Assembly: GCA_028571685.1 (NCBI GenBank)
Contig: CM053142.1
Span: forward strand, 68,969,296-69,033,295
DNA length: 64,000 bases
From: Heterohyrax brucei
Taxonomy: Eukaryota > Chordata > Mammalia > Hyracoidea > Procaviidae
Direction of reading: 5' to 3'
Below are positions 12,117 to 21,973 of this stretch, one piece after another. Position 1 is the first letter of the stretch. Each line of letters opens with the position of its first letter. The position numbers and the translations under genes were made by a program. The notes beneath the pieces are model-generated. The model worked only from the letters and a program-made list of their open reading frames with translations, searched no databases and was not told the origin of the DNA.

Positions 12117-12516
12117 CTATAGCTGTAGCTGGTGACTGGAGTAGGTCAGGGCCTGGACATAGCCCCCCACCTGGGGATCCAGCACCAGGAAGGGTGTAGC
12201 TTCAGTATGCATTGGGGGGTGGGATATTTGGTAGGGGGGTGGGAGCTGGTGGCTCTCTGTACGTGCAAGGAGTGGTGCTAGGGTTGGGCAGCTGTGACCC
12301 TTGTCCTCTTCACTAAGGACTCCTCTAGGGCTACTGGGGAGGCAAAAGTGACTGTTGCTGTTTGTAGCTGCCCAGATGTTGGTACAGAGGGCTCTGCAGA
12401 GAGCCATTGTCCAGGATAGCATGCTTGGCCTCATCTAGGGGTGAGGAGACAGGATTCAGTGATAGATTCTGGTTCTTGGGCCCTGGGAGAGGCAACTCCC
12501 CTTCATCCCTAGACAT
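12117..12516 (-). other. coding-like two-frame ORF pair, unassigned
   Basis: Starting from ATG at 12516, 61 codons run to a TAG at 12331. A second frame, open from 12434 to 12117, carries a Pro/His-rich stretch (PPPYQISHPPMHTEATPFLV). Reading across a single shift near 12330-12340 would give about 130 residues without stops. I do not recognise the product. It could be a decayed exon or processed pseudogene, or chance openness in GC-rich DNA. It overlaps the possible C1RL linker remnant. Confidence 0.25.
12394..12470 (-). pseudogene. C1RL: possible C1RL linker-exon remnant
   Basis: The minus strand reads NLSLNPVSSPLDEAKHAIL and DNGSLQ, which loosely resembles the C1RL linker exon after CUB1 (NYSQPIS..EA..AI..GDNP..Q), in the right order and orientation 0.7 kb past the CUB exon. 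No donor follows. Chance similarity is possible. Confidence 0.3.
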
Positions 12517-12734
12517 TTTACCACAGAGAGCTGAGGGCTATGTCTCTAAATCTTGACACCAGTCACTGACATTTCAGTGTAAGTTCACTGAAGTATGTTT
12601 ATTATACTTATGAATTTCACCATGTTATCTCGGGGGTATTGCCTCCTGATGCCGTATCCTCAACAGTAGACTGAAAAGCCTTACTTCCAATTAAGAGACT
12701 TTCAATCACTAACTGAAATGTAGGGAAGTAATAA

Positions 12735-12960
12735 AAGTAATAATAGCTAACACTGGTCAGTGCTTACTCTGTCCCAGGAACTATGCGGAGGGATTTTGTA
12801 TGAAATCCTCTCAAAATTCTGTGGAGGAAGGACATACTTTTGGCTTTGACTTGAATGGCTGGTGAATGTGGCTTAGGTACTCAAGGTTAGTGACTGGTGT
12901 CTGTTCACAAAGCAAGAGGTGGAGCCAGGCTTTAATCAGATCCTGCTCACCTGGCCACTG
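12735..12960 (+). mobile_element. MIR
   Basis: AATAGCTAACACTGGTCAGTG, CTTACTCTGTCCCAGGAACT, AGCAAGAGGTGGAGCCAGGC: standard MIR order. Confidence 0.75.
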
Positions 12961-13204
12961 TGCAACACTGTTCCTCATTTTGGGGTGTCATTTCAGGTTC
13001 ATCTAGAGCTTCAGAGGCAAGTGATTAATCCATGAACCCAATAGCCTGGCTGTGCTGGTGATCCTGTGCTCGAGCATTGCTGACTAGGGGGAAGAAGTGA
13101 GGCTCCTTAAACTTCCCCCATCTCTCCCGTGGCCAGAACAAAAGTGAGGCCAGAGGAAAGTGAAGCTCGGGACTGGGTGAGTTGGAGAGGCAGGAGGCTT
13201 GCCC

Positions 13205-13396
13205 CTCAGCTAGGTGGTGAGCCAGGAAGGTCTGAAAGAGACGGTGGTCCCCTTTGTTCTTGCTGGAAGGGCATGTGTGGAAGGTCAGTTCTACCTCCAT
13301 CACCTGGAGCACAGATTGTATCTGGCAGGGATGGACATTCAGAGTGGAGCACCGGTGCTCACAGAATGTGCTCAGATTTAGCTGGCTGGCTGAGAT
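13205..13396 (-). pseudogene. C1RL: C1RL remnant: second CUB exon
   Basis: Open on the minus strand from acceptor CACCAG|ATCTC. STFCEH and VELTFHTCPSSKNKG then FLAHHL align with the second half of the C1RL CUB1 domain (SQFCGQ, LRLTFRTQPSSENK, GFLALYQ). Entry phase 0 matches the preceding exon's donor. No GT donor exists where the family splices after the FLALYQ position, and the reading frame runs on. Divergence is much higher than for the neighbouring RBP5 and CLSTN3, as expected for relaxed selection. Confidence 0.7.
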
Positions 13397-13643
13397 CTGG
13401 TGGACGAAAAGGGGGGCCTGGTAGGTGCTGATCCTGGCACTTGGTCAGGCAGGTTTCTCTGGGTTGCCACTTGCCCCCATGGTGTTGGAGGCCTTGGCCT
13501 GCCGTCTTTGTTTCTTTCTTTCCATCTTTCCTGAAATCCTAGGTTGGCTACCCCAGAGTGCCCCCCAGAGCCCCCGTGATTTGTCCACCTCACTCCCTGT
13601 CTTTCACCTCCTGCTGTACCTACAAGGACTTTCCCATCCTCAC

Positions 13644-13835
13644 TTGCTCATGACCATGGATGCAGGTCTGCAATGAGGCCAGGTCAAAAAACCCAAAGGC
13701 CAGCCTCATAGGGAAGTCCCTGGTATCCTGATGGCATCACTGCTGTTATAATTGAAGGGATATGGTGGGGAAGTCGGGCTATTTTCCAGAGAGCTGGGTT
13801 GGTCCATTGCTCTGATCAGTGGCCAGAGCAGAAGC
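13644..13835 (-). pseudogene. C1RL: C1RL remnant: N-terminal CUB exon with frameshift
   Basis: The minus strand reads a Leu-rich signal-like run (LLLLWPL), then SLENSPTSPPYPFNYN and RIPGTSL, which line up with the start of the C1r-like CUB domain (TSPGYPEPY...). That frame hits TGA at 13706-13708. The domain continues in another frame as MRLAFGFFDLASLQTC, matching the family pattern RLVFQDFDLEPSQDC. One base appears lost near 13709. The donor CAA|GTGAGG at 13644 survives. C1RL is a secreted C1r-like serine protease made in liver and lies just 3' of RBP5 in other mammals, which supports the call. Not functional as written. Confidence 0.75.
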
Positions 13836-14229
13836 AATGAGCTCCCGGGAGGAAGAACAGCCTGTGCAGGAGCAGGGAAAGGCTGGAGGAGCAGCCTTCC
13901 ACTGCCCATCTTCATCCTCTGCCATATCAGGGGTTGCAGGTGTTTTACCGACCTTTGGGTACTTAAACCTAGACCAGATGTGGTTCTTGTCTTATAGGGG
14001 GTGGCATTCAGGTGAAGGAAAGGAGCCAGAATGTCCAAGTCTCTTTCTGTCCTAGAATCCTAGAATTTGTGGTGTCCTCTAGGAGCTGCTTGCTGCTAAT
14101 AAAGGGTCAGACTCCTGGCTGGGTGGCCTTTGGGCTTTAGAGGTGGAATTCTTTTGCTTCCAAACCAAGTTTCTTTTCTTTATTTTTTATTTTTTTAATT
14201 TTTATTTTATTTATTTATTTTTTTAACTT

Positions 14230-14440
14230 TCTTTTTTTTATTATGACTGAGTGAAAATGTACATTCGCATATAAATTTACATGCCCACCTATAAGCAGCT
14301 TCCACTGCTCTCCCTGTCCGGTGACTGCACACTATTCCTCTCTGCTCCATACATGTCTCATCCTCCCAACAGCCTCCTTTCCACTCCTCTCCAGTCAGAG
14401 GTCAGCAGGATGATATCCTATAGATGCATAGGACTACTAA
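14230..14440 (-). repeat. copy of the unclassified repeat with T-rich flank
   Basis: Inverted match: GTGAAAATGTACATTCGCAT, GGATGATATCCTATAGATGC. The T-rich stretch at 14170-14245 would be its A-rich tail. Confidence 0.65.
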
Positions 14441-16505
14441 ACCAAGCTTCTTTTCAACATTCAGGTATGGGCACTGGGACCTGGGTGGGGGATGAGGGAG
14501 TTGATGATCTAGTGGAGAGGTGGGGCAGTTGGCGAGAGGAACATGGCTAGACATTGCTTTTCGAGTCCTCTGAGGCCATCCCAGAATGCAGAACCTATTT
14601 CCCTCTGCTTCCTGAGTCCGTTCTACAGGTACACTGTATGTCAATTTCTTCTGGGGAGAGGACTCTGGATTGACCTTTGGGCTTTACAGAGGCTGAAGGA
14701 TCATTTGGCATTGTGACTGTTTTGACTATCTCTTGCCGACCCTTGCGGAGTGGGAGTGGGGTAGGATCCTGGCATCAGACTAGCTTAGCAGGGTGCACTT
14801 ACAGCAGCTCACATGGAAATAAACATTTGGATTCCTGATTAAATCCCTGGGGAATCTCAGGCTCTGGCCAAAAACGTTAACCTGCCGAGGTCTTCTCAAC
14901 TCAGTGTGCTTCAGGAAGGGCTGAAGGTGGGGCCCCATCGACAGCATTATTCCCTTCCCTGCCTTTCCTTTACTAACTTGTGGGTTCCTTTGGTTACCTC
15001 CTCTTACCTCTGGAGATGAATGGAGCCTGATTTGAAGAAGGAACAGGGGTCCGACAAGGGTGAGTATACAGAGCTGTGAAGTGTGTGCGTGTGTGCGTGC
15101 GTGCGTGCATGTGTATGTGTGAGAGAGAGAGACAAAGTGATATGGAGGATCTCTGGCTCCCATGGCAGGAAGCAACTCCCCCTGCTGCCCTTAGGAAAAC
15201 AACAGGCCCAGTCACCCACAGTCTCAGTGGCTCCTAGCTTCCATTTCCTTGGAGGTGCCTCTGAAGCTGCTTACCCTCTCCTGTTTGTTGTGCACCTTTG
15301 GAGGTCTCCAGGCCTCTTTGTTGTATTCTGGCTCCTGGAAGGGTGGGGTGGGCCAGGAGACAGTGACTTGCAATGTGGAGAGCCTAGACATCCAAGTTAC
15401 TGGAAATTTGGAAAGACTGAGCCCTGACAGTTAGCACGATGGCTTATGAGCTCTGAGTCAGGACACTGGACTAGCATAAAGACCATGAGACAGGAGAGTT
15501 CTGTCGTGAGAGGCTTGGACTTGTGCTGTGAACTGAGTAGCCTGGACGCTGTGTTGACCCACTGACTTGGAACAATGAGTGAGTATGCGCAGCAGCATCT
15601 TTTTTCTGCTTTGCCTTACTTTGGAAAGGGACAAGGTGGGATCCAGCAGCCATAGGAGCTTCTGCAAGGTGGTTTTGTCAAGAGGAGAGCTCTCTACTCC
15701 CTACTCTGTTGGGGACATTTGCAAGGGGCTGGGCAGGGAACAAGCTTTTGAGTTCCACTCTGAGTACTTTTCTATCTCTTTGCTAATTTCATCCAACTGT
15801 GTGGTCAGATCAGTGCTGCAAGCCTAGTTCTCCTTGGCCAGAGCCCCAGTGGCTGTCATGTCCATGTGGGGGGCTTAGTCATTGCAGGAAGATGGGGCAG
15901 AGGTGTTTATCTGATGAAAACAGGCCAGGGACTTTCCAACTCCCTCCCCACCCCCAGACATCTACCTCAATCTCACATTGATCCCTTTTCTATCTCACTC
16001 TTGCCCCACAGGACTTTTATTCTGAAAGAACCAAGAGTCACTGCCCCTGAAGGTAGGAAGGAAGCTGGAGGCTGGTGCTGTCACTGGCCCTGAACTAGTA
16101 CCACCTGTCTGAGCTATGGCCTTGCTGGCCTGGGACTCTGTTCTCCCCCTCTCTCCCAGGCTTTCTGGCCTTTAAACAGAGGGTCCTTCTAGTCAGACCT
16201 GCTGGCCTTCTGCCCTGCTATCCATTGCTTTCACGCCTCCATGTCTCTCATCTTTCTATCCACTGGTCTTATTTTATCCCCTTGCTTCATCTTCAGACTT
16301 TCCTGGCCTTTATTGCTGCCTGTCCTTTCCAAAGCAGGTATGGAGGGCTGGTCACTGTTTAGAATCTCCCAGTCTCCCCTAGCACTGGACAAAGGCCTCT
16401 CCCTGTCCCATGTCTCTTTTCCAACAAGTAGGATGAAAGTGTAAAATAGTCAGATATTTGTACACGTGGAGGCACTTGAGCCCTGTGTAGGTGGGTGATG
16501 GGGAA
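14441..16505. other. intergenic, no gene supported
   Basis: Between the C1RL remnants and RBP5. Contains a simple repeat (15080-15133) and several short open frames in unrelated registers. A donor-like AGAG|GTAAGAG on the minus strand near 15007 has no recognisable exon behind it. Confidence 0.5.
15080..15133 (+). repeat. (GTGC/GT)n-(GA)n microsatellite
   Basis: Compound simple repeat of alternating GT/GC followed by six GA units. Confidence 0.85.
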
Positions 16506-16665
16506 ATTGAGGCTTTCCAGTGGCACAGTAGTTAAGAACTTGGCTGCTAACCAAATGTTAGCAGTTTGAATCTAACAGGCATTTCTTGGAAAAGCTACTG
16601 GGTAGATCTACTCTGTTCTATACTGTAGATCTCTGTGTTGGAATCGACACAATGGCAAAGGATTT
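16506..16665 (+). mobile_element. AfroSINE-type SINE
   Basis: CAGTGGCACAGTAGTTAAGA to GGAATCGACACAATGGCAAA, diverged. Confidence 0.8.
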
Positions 16666-17286
16666 TTGGCTTGGCACCCACTGCAGTGAACAGCTCTCTC
16701 TGCTGCCTGCAGAGGAAACAGCAACCTCAGTTGCCACAGTCTCAGTGGGTCTGAGTATCTCTTGGAGATGACTCTGGTTGGGACCATGCCTTGGGCCTGG
16801 TTCTGTTGAGCATATGAGACTTTTCCTGAGCACAAAGATGAGAAAATGAAGAAATGGAGCTACCAGTAACTTCTATTTAAATTCTTGCACCCCAGTCATA
16901 GTTTTTCAAACAGTCCACCAAGACTGCATTTTCACCAATCTTCAAATGCCCCCAAACTGAGTTCTTTCTTAGAAGGAGAGTAAGGGGTCAAATGAGTCAT
17001 GTGAGAGAGTGGAGGTGGCCATGCTCAAAGGCCTTTTCCCCTTTGCCTGCTTATTTCATCTAGGAGGTTAGACCTTGAAAAGGCTGTAAAGTGGCTGATA
17101 CAGGAGAGGGGAAAGTGAGGAAGAAAGGACTCTGGCCTAGAGGCTGCAAGTTACAGATTAACACGGGCAGGGAGGAAGCAGAGGGAATGGGAAGTGGCCT
17201 GAGGAAGAAACTGCTGAGCTGGGACAACCTGGGTTTGAAGGGGGCACAGGTGTAAAAGGTCAGTGAACTGCCCAGGACTGTCTGGG

Positions 17287-17340
17287 CTATTTGACCTTCC
17301 TGAAGACCTGCTCACACACTGCATCCCTGGCCGTCAGTTC
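17287..17340 (-). CDS. RBP5: RBP5 exon 4 and stop
   Basis: 54 nt: [17 protein letters not shown] and TAG. Acceptor TCACAG|GAACTG. No unambiguous AATAAA was found in the 400 bases after the stop. Confidence 0.93.
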   Translation of the reverse strand, partial: ELTARDAVCEQVFRKVK

Positions 17341-20300
17341 CTGTGAAGAGAGTAGAGAGATGAGGACAGAGAATAAGGATCCTTACCAGCCAGAGCTCCT
17401 TTCTCAAGGTCTCTGACCTCCGCTTAATCCTTTGGGATACACTGTCAAGAGGATTTGATATATGGGGAATTATATCATTGTTCTAAACCCTCACTTTTCA
17501 CTCCAGAGGAAGGAAGGTAGCAGGGTCAGAGGATGGGAAATGGCTTAACCTTGATCTTCCAGCTGTAATTTATGGACAGGCACAAGACTTGTAGTCAACG
17601 ACCAGACCACTTTGGACACTCTTATTTCTTCCTCTCCCACCTTTCTCGGTCCTTCTATCTTCTTTCTTTGGTAGTCTTCCCAGGGAAGGGTGTGAGTAGA
17701 GCGAGAAGACTTATTTGGTTTGGGCAACGGGAGTATCTTAGCTGGAGGTCTGTCTCCTAGACACCCACCTGTACACTCCCCATCCCTCCAGCTTTCACCT
17801 AGCTCACCAGATACAACTTGTCTCCCTCCAGCCAGTATCTCCAGCCTCGGTTGGGAATCTCCCCTTTCTGTACACAGACCAGCTGCTCCTCCTCCCAGGT
17901 TACTACTGTCTATAGGAGAAGGCGGGAATAAAGAAAGACAGGAGAGGCAGGTCCCCATATACAACCCACCTTATTCCAGCTGCCCTCTGTCACTCCACAG
18001 CAAATATAGCCCTGCTCCATCCCCCAACTCCTTCATTCTCAGTGAGTAGGCTGCTCTGAGCCAGCATGACTTCTCTTCCCCACACTCCTACAGGTCACCA
18101 AAGGACCACACCATAGTTTCTCTGTAGTGACGTTTGAGTGGAGGAAACCCTGGTGGTGCAGTGGTTAAGTGCTATGGCTGCTAGCCAAACAGTTGACAAT
18201 TCATGTCCACCAGGTGCTCCTTGGAAACTCTATGGGGCAGTTCTACTCTGTCATGTAGGGTAGCTATGAGTCAATGACAAAGGGTTTGATTTGGCCTCAA
18301 ATGATCTGAGGGAGAGTGGGAGTGGGGCAGAGTAAGCCAAAAAATGAAACCCACTGCCGTTAAGTTGATTCTGCCTCATAGGGACCCTATAGGACAGAGG
18401 ACTGCCCCAGTGAGTTTCCAGGGAATGCCTGGTAGATTTGAACCGCCAACTTGCTGGTTAGCAGCCAAGAACTTAACCACTAAATTGGGAAGGTGAAAAA
18501 TAGAAGCTTGGGAGATTCTTTGGGATCCCCACCAGAGAATCTCTTTCCTCCTCTTTCTTATTTTTCAACCACTGAAGTGTCCCTTAGAAAGAAGGACCAA
18601 CCCCCTAAATCAGAGCTGGGTGGCCTCTGATTTATTTTTTGATTCTATTTATTGAAGCCTTTCATAGAATAAAAACAAAATAACCAAACCCATTGCCTTC
18701 GAGTCAATTCCAACTCCTGCAGACCCTATGTGTTACAGAGTAGAACTGCTCCATAGGGTTTTCTTGGCTGTAATCCTTACGGAAGTAGTTAGTCAGGCCT
18801 TTCTCCCTTGTTGCCACTGGGTGGGTTTGAACGGCTAAGCTTTCTATCAGCAGTTGATCACAAACCATTTGTGTCACCCAGGCTCTTTTACGTAAAACAG
18901 ATCGTGCCCAGTAACAAGCTCACAATCCTGAAAAGACAGAGTATCAGTAAGTGCTTATTATACCAGGCAAGTGTGTTGGCATGGGAATGGGGAGGAAAGA
19001 GCTGAGTCTTCAAGAAGTTCAGGTGTTGGTTAATTTGGAGATAACGGGAAGTTTCTGGCAAGGAAAGAAACAGCACAGAGGTAGGAGAGAAAGACAAATA
19101 GTCTTGAAGGGCTCTAACCTAGAGTCTACATAGGAAAGCTAAATGAGGAGCTGGCCAGTTAAGCGTACATACATTATCAGGAATGTAATCAATGGTCATT
19201 AGAAGGCTGTGAGCCAGGGATTGAGATGGTTGTATTTATGTTTTAGATAGATCTTTGTGGCTACAACATGCAGAGTGGATTACAGGAAGGTCAAGACCAG
19301 GGCCAACTGGGGTGCTAGGTGAGAACTGAGGGCTTGAATTAAGGTAGTGAGAGGACGGTTAGGACAGGTGAGAGCCATCTAGAATAGTTTTCTTCAATAG
19401 AAATATAATGTGACTCACAAATGCCAGCCACATAAAATTTTACATTTTCTAGTAGCTATGTTAGAAAAGTAAAAGAAACAGGTTAAATATAAATTTTAAT
19501 AATATGTTGTATTTAACCTAAAATATTGTCACCATGTCATCAGTGTAAGCATTTTTAATGGGATATTTTTACATTTTTCTCCCAAAACCCAATGTGTATT
19601 TTATATTTATAGTGTATCTTGATCAATGTACATCTTGTTCAATAGCCACATGTGGCTAGTAACTATTAAGTTGGACAGTGCAGAAAAGTTACAGACTTCT
19701 TCACTAATTAGACATGGTGTGTGTATGTGTGTGTGTGTGTGTGGCAGGTGTGGGAGGCACAGAGGTGAGGGAGCAAATGATATTGCTCTTGACTCCCAGG
19801 TCTCTAGTTTGATGGCTGGTTATTGACATTAAAGGAGACAGTAAATATAAAAGGAGGAGTTGGTGTAGAAGGATTATGAATTTGAATTTGACCTTGGGGC
19901 ATGCAAATAGAAATGGTTTGCTGATAATTGAAAGCACTACCCTGGAGCTCAGCAGATAGCTCTGGCTGGAGGAGGTAGGTTAAGGTCAATTATAGGTGGT
20001 AGTGGAAATGCTGCTGGCATAGTGGTTGAGGTTGTCGGTTCAAATCCATCAGGCACTCCTTGGAAACTTGATGGGGTGGTTCTACTTGGTCCTACAAGGT
20101 TGCTATAAGTTGGAGTCGACTCAGTGGCAGTGGGTTTATAGGTGGTAACTGAAGGTGAGGAACCCTGGTGTGGCACAGTGGTTAAAGTGTTCAGCTACTA
20201 ACCCACCAGCGCTTTTATGGAAGAAAAATGTGGCGATATGCTTCCACTAAGATTACAGACTGGAAAACTGTGTGAGGCAGTTGTACTCTATCCTATAGGA

Positions 20301-21973
20301 TCACTATGAGTCAGAACCGACTTGACGGCAGTGGGTTTTTACTTTTAGTTGAAGGTGTGGAGGTAGATGACTGAGCCCACAGACGGTGTACACAGAAGAA
20401 TAAGAAAGTCAAGGACAAAACAATGGGGAAAAGCCCCACATAAGGGATTAATAGGAGAACTAGGATTTGCAAAGGAGACCAAGAAAGAACATCAAAGAAC
20501 TAGAAAGAAATGTAGGAAAGTGGGATTACAGAGGGGAGTGGACAATGGATTGTGTGATGACCAGCAGTATCACAGACTAGAGGGTGAGTAAATGTTCACT
20601 GCCTGGGGGTGACCTGCTTTTTCAGCTCTTTTAGCAGGCAATGAGAGGGGCAGGGAAGAAGTAAGTGAGGGGCATGAGGGGATTACCAGGAGCCTCGTAA
20701 TCTCAAGACTAGTAGCCTGGTGACTCCATAGTCTGTACCATGATCATTATCCCTAGCTCTGGCTAGGTTACTTTGTTTTGCCCCAGATTGTTAAGATTCT
20801 TCAGTGCCCCAGATTGGGGACACTGAAAGAGGGCAGGGGCAGAGCAGTGTGGGGGCAGGGGTAGGGGGTGTTGAGACTCTCTCGCCCTTGACAGGTGTCT
20901 ACTCTTCTTCTGACCATCCCTCTTCCCATCAGTTTTCTCAGACCTGACCCCTGCTTCTCTCCTTCAGAATCACTCTTGCGACATTCTCCTCTCTGGTCCA
21001 TGTCTACCCATGTGCTTCTCCTTTTGGTCATCTTGCTCCCATATGGCTCATCCGCTGCTTATCCAGCTTATCCACTCTGTCCCTAGTCCAAGGAAACATA
21101 CCTGGCATTTTCGTCCATCCATGAACCTGAGGTCCTCTTCAAATTCAACTCCTATCTCGAATTCCACGGTGTAGTTGCGGAAGGCACTGAGGGTCTTCAC
21201 TGTTATACGGTTACCCTGGTGGTCAATCTCCTTGTCTGGCTTCAGCAGCAGCACTATCTTCCGCAGAGCCACGTTGACATCTGTGGGGGTGATTTTTTAG
21301 CAAGGATCCTGCCAGCTCACCTGAGCATTCCACCACAGCAGCCCCTTAGGGCTGTGAGCTTTCCTCTAGCTAGGTCTGGAACTATGGACAGCTCAGCTGC
21401 TATCCAAAAGGTCAGCCAGTTCAGATCTGCCAGCACCTTCTTGGAAACCCCAGGGGGGCAGTCCTACTGTCCTATAGGGTTGCTGTAAGTCAAAGGTGAC
21501 TCAAGGGCAATGCTTTCTGTTTATTTGCTTTTGTTTTTAGCATTGCCTCACACTGGGTTACTAACCAGAAGGTTGGAAATTTGAACCCACTCAGAGGCAC
21601 TTCAGAAGAAGGGCCTGGCAATCTGCTTCTGAAAGGTCACAGCCATGAAAAGCTTATGGAGCACTTCTGCTCCGACACGCATGAGATCACCATGAGTCAG
21701 AATGGACTTCATAGACACTGATTTTGGTTTAGTACTGCCCCTTGTTAGAAATGAATCCCAAGTCAAGTGCCAGCAGCCTGAATCTTTTCAAAATCTCCAA
21801 CCCCAGAAATTGCCCTTTTCAGTGAGACTGAAAGGTGAAAGGCAGGAAGTGAGAGGAAAGAAGAGAAGTGGAAGAGGCCTGGGAGAGATGAGGCCATTAC
21901 TTAGGGCTTGCAGGTAGTCTTCCAAGTTCTTCTGGGAGACAAAGCGGTAGTAGCCGGTGAGGTTGGGAGGCAT
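17287..21973 (-). CDS. RBP5: RBP5, cellular retinol-binding protein III, 4 exons (gene span)
   Basis: Cytosolic all-trans-retinol carrier of the intracellular lipid-binding (FABP/CRBP) family, a ten-strand beta barrel with a helix lid. On the minus strand I traced exons 21901-21973, 21102-21280, 17808-17909 and 17287-17340 (73+179+102+54 = 408 nt, 135 aa). This is the four-exon pattern and length of the family. All introns are GT-AG and phases match. The start [11 protein letters not shown] and end QVFRKVK followed by TAG are typical. Lys40 (mature numbering, in LLLKPDKEI) of the retinol pocket is present. Position 108, Gln in CRBP1/2 and His in human RBP5, is Tyr here (RGWRYWLEG). Transcribed away from CLSTN3, with starts about 2 kb apart. 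Confidence 0.95.
17808..17909 (-). CDS. RBP5: RBP5 exon 3
   Basis: 102 nt, residues 85-118: [20 protein letters not shown] then [14 protein letters not shown]. Acceptor TATAG|ACAG, donor CTG|GTGAGC. Separated from exon 2 by a 3.2-kb SINE-rich intron. Confidence 0.95.
18142..18486. mobile_element. two AfroSINEs in inverted arrangement
   Basis: Plus copy 18142-18296 (AAACCCTGGTGGTGCAGTGG head) and minus copy 18338-18486 (AACCCACTGCCGTTAAGTTG), tail to tail, 41 bases apart. Able to form a hairpin in RBP5 pre-mRNA. Confidence 0.85.
18684..18890 (-). mobile_element. SINE, longer subtype
   Basis: AACCAAACCCATTGCCTTCG, GGCTGTAATCCTTACGGAAG, ending TTGTGTCACCCAGGCTC. Confidence 0.82.
19716..19743 (+). 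repeat. (TG)n microsatellite
   Basis: About 14 TG units with one TA interruption, in RBP5 intron 2. Confidence 0.9.
20003..20345 (+). mobile_element. two AfroSINEs in tandem
   Basis: 20003-20142 (5' shortened) and 20156-20345 (GGAACCCTGGTGTGGCACAG head, GACTTGACGGCAGTGGG tail). Confidence 0.85.
20821..21046. repeat. duplicated block, copy A (RBP5 intron 2)
   Basis: 226 bases nearly identical, in the same orientation, to 24106-24333 in CLSTN3 intron 1: CACTGAAAGAGGGCAGGGGC to CATATGG. I count about a dozen differences. It ends 55 bases from RBP5 exon 2. Confidence 0.93.
21102..21280 (-). CDS. RBP5: RBP5 exon 2
   Basis: 179 nt, the standard CRBP exon 2 size, residues 25-84. Contains [16 protein letters not shown] and the strand [17 protein letters not shown]. 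Acceptor CCACAG|ATGTC, donor CCAG|GTATGT. Confidence 0.95.
21376..21735 (+). mobile_element. two SINEs in RBP5 intron 1
   Basis: 21376-21520 (CTGCTATCCAAAAGGTCAGC) and 21548-21735 (longer subtype, GAGATCACCATGAGTCAGAA). They fill most of the 620-bp intron. Confidence 0.8.
21901..21973 (-). CDS. RBP5: RBP5 exon 1
   Basis: Residues 1-24 plus one nt: [16 protein letters not shown] then LEDYLQAL. Donor CTAA|GTAATG on the minus strand, phase 1. Confidence 0.94.

Larger units (their letters stand above)
17910..21101 (-). other. RBP5: RBP5 intron 2
   Basis: 3.2 kb between exons 2 and 3. Holds five SINEs, a TG microsatellite and the duplicated block 20821-21046 that also occurs in CLSTN3 intron 1. 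Confidence 0.85.

Noticed and set aside
14994..15219. Minus-strand ORFs rich in His/Thr/Ala
   Set aside because: Translation of the GT/GC microsatellite.
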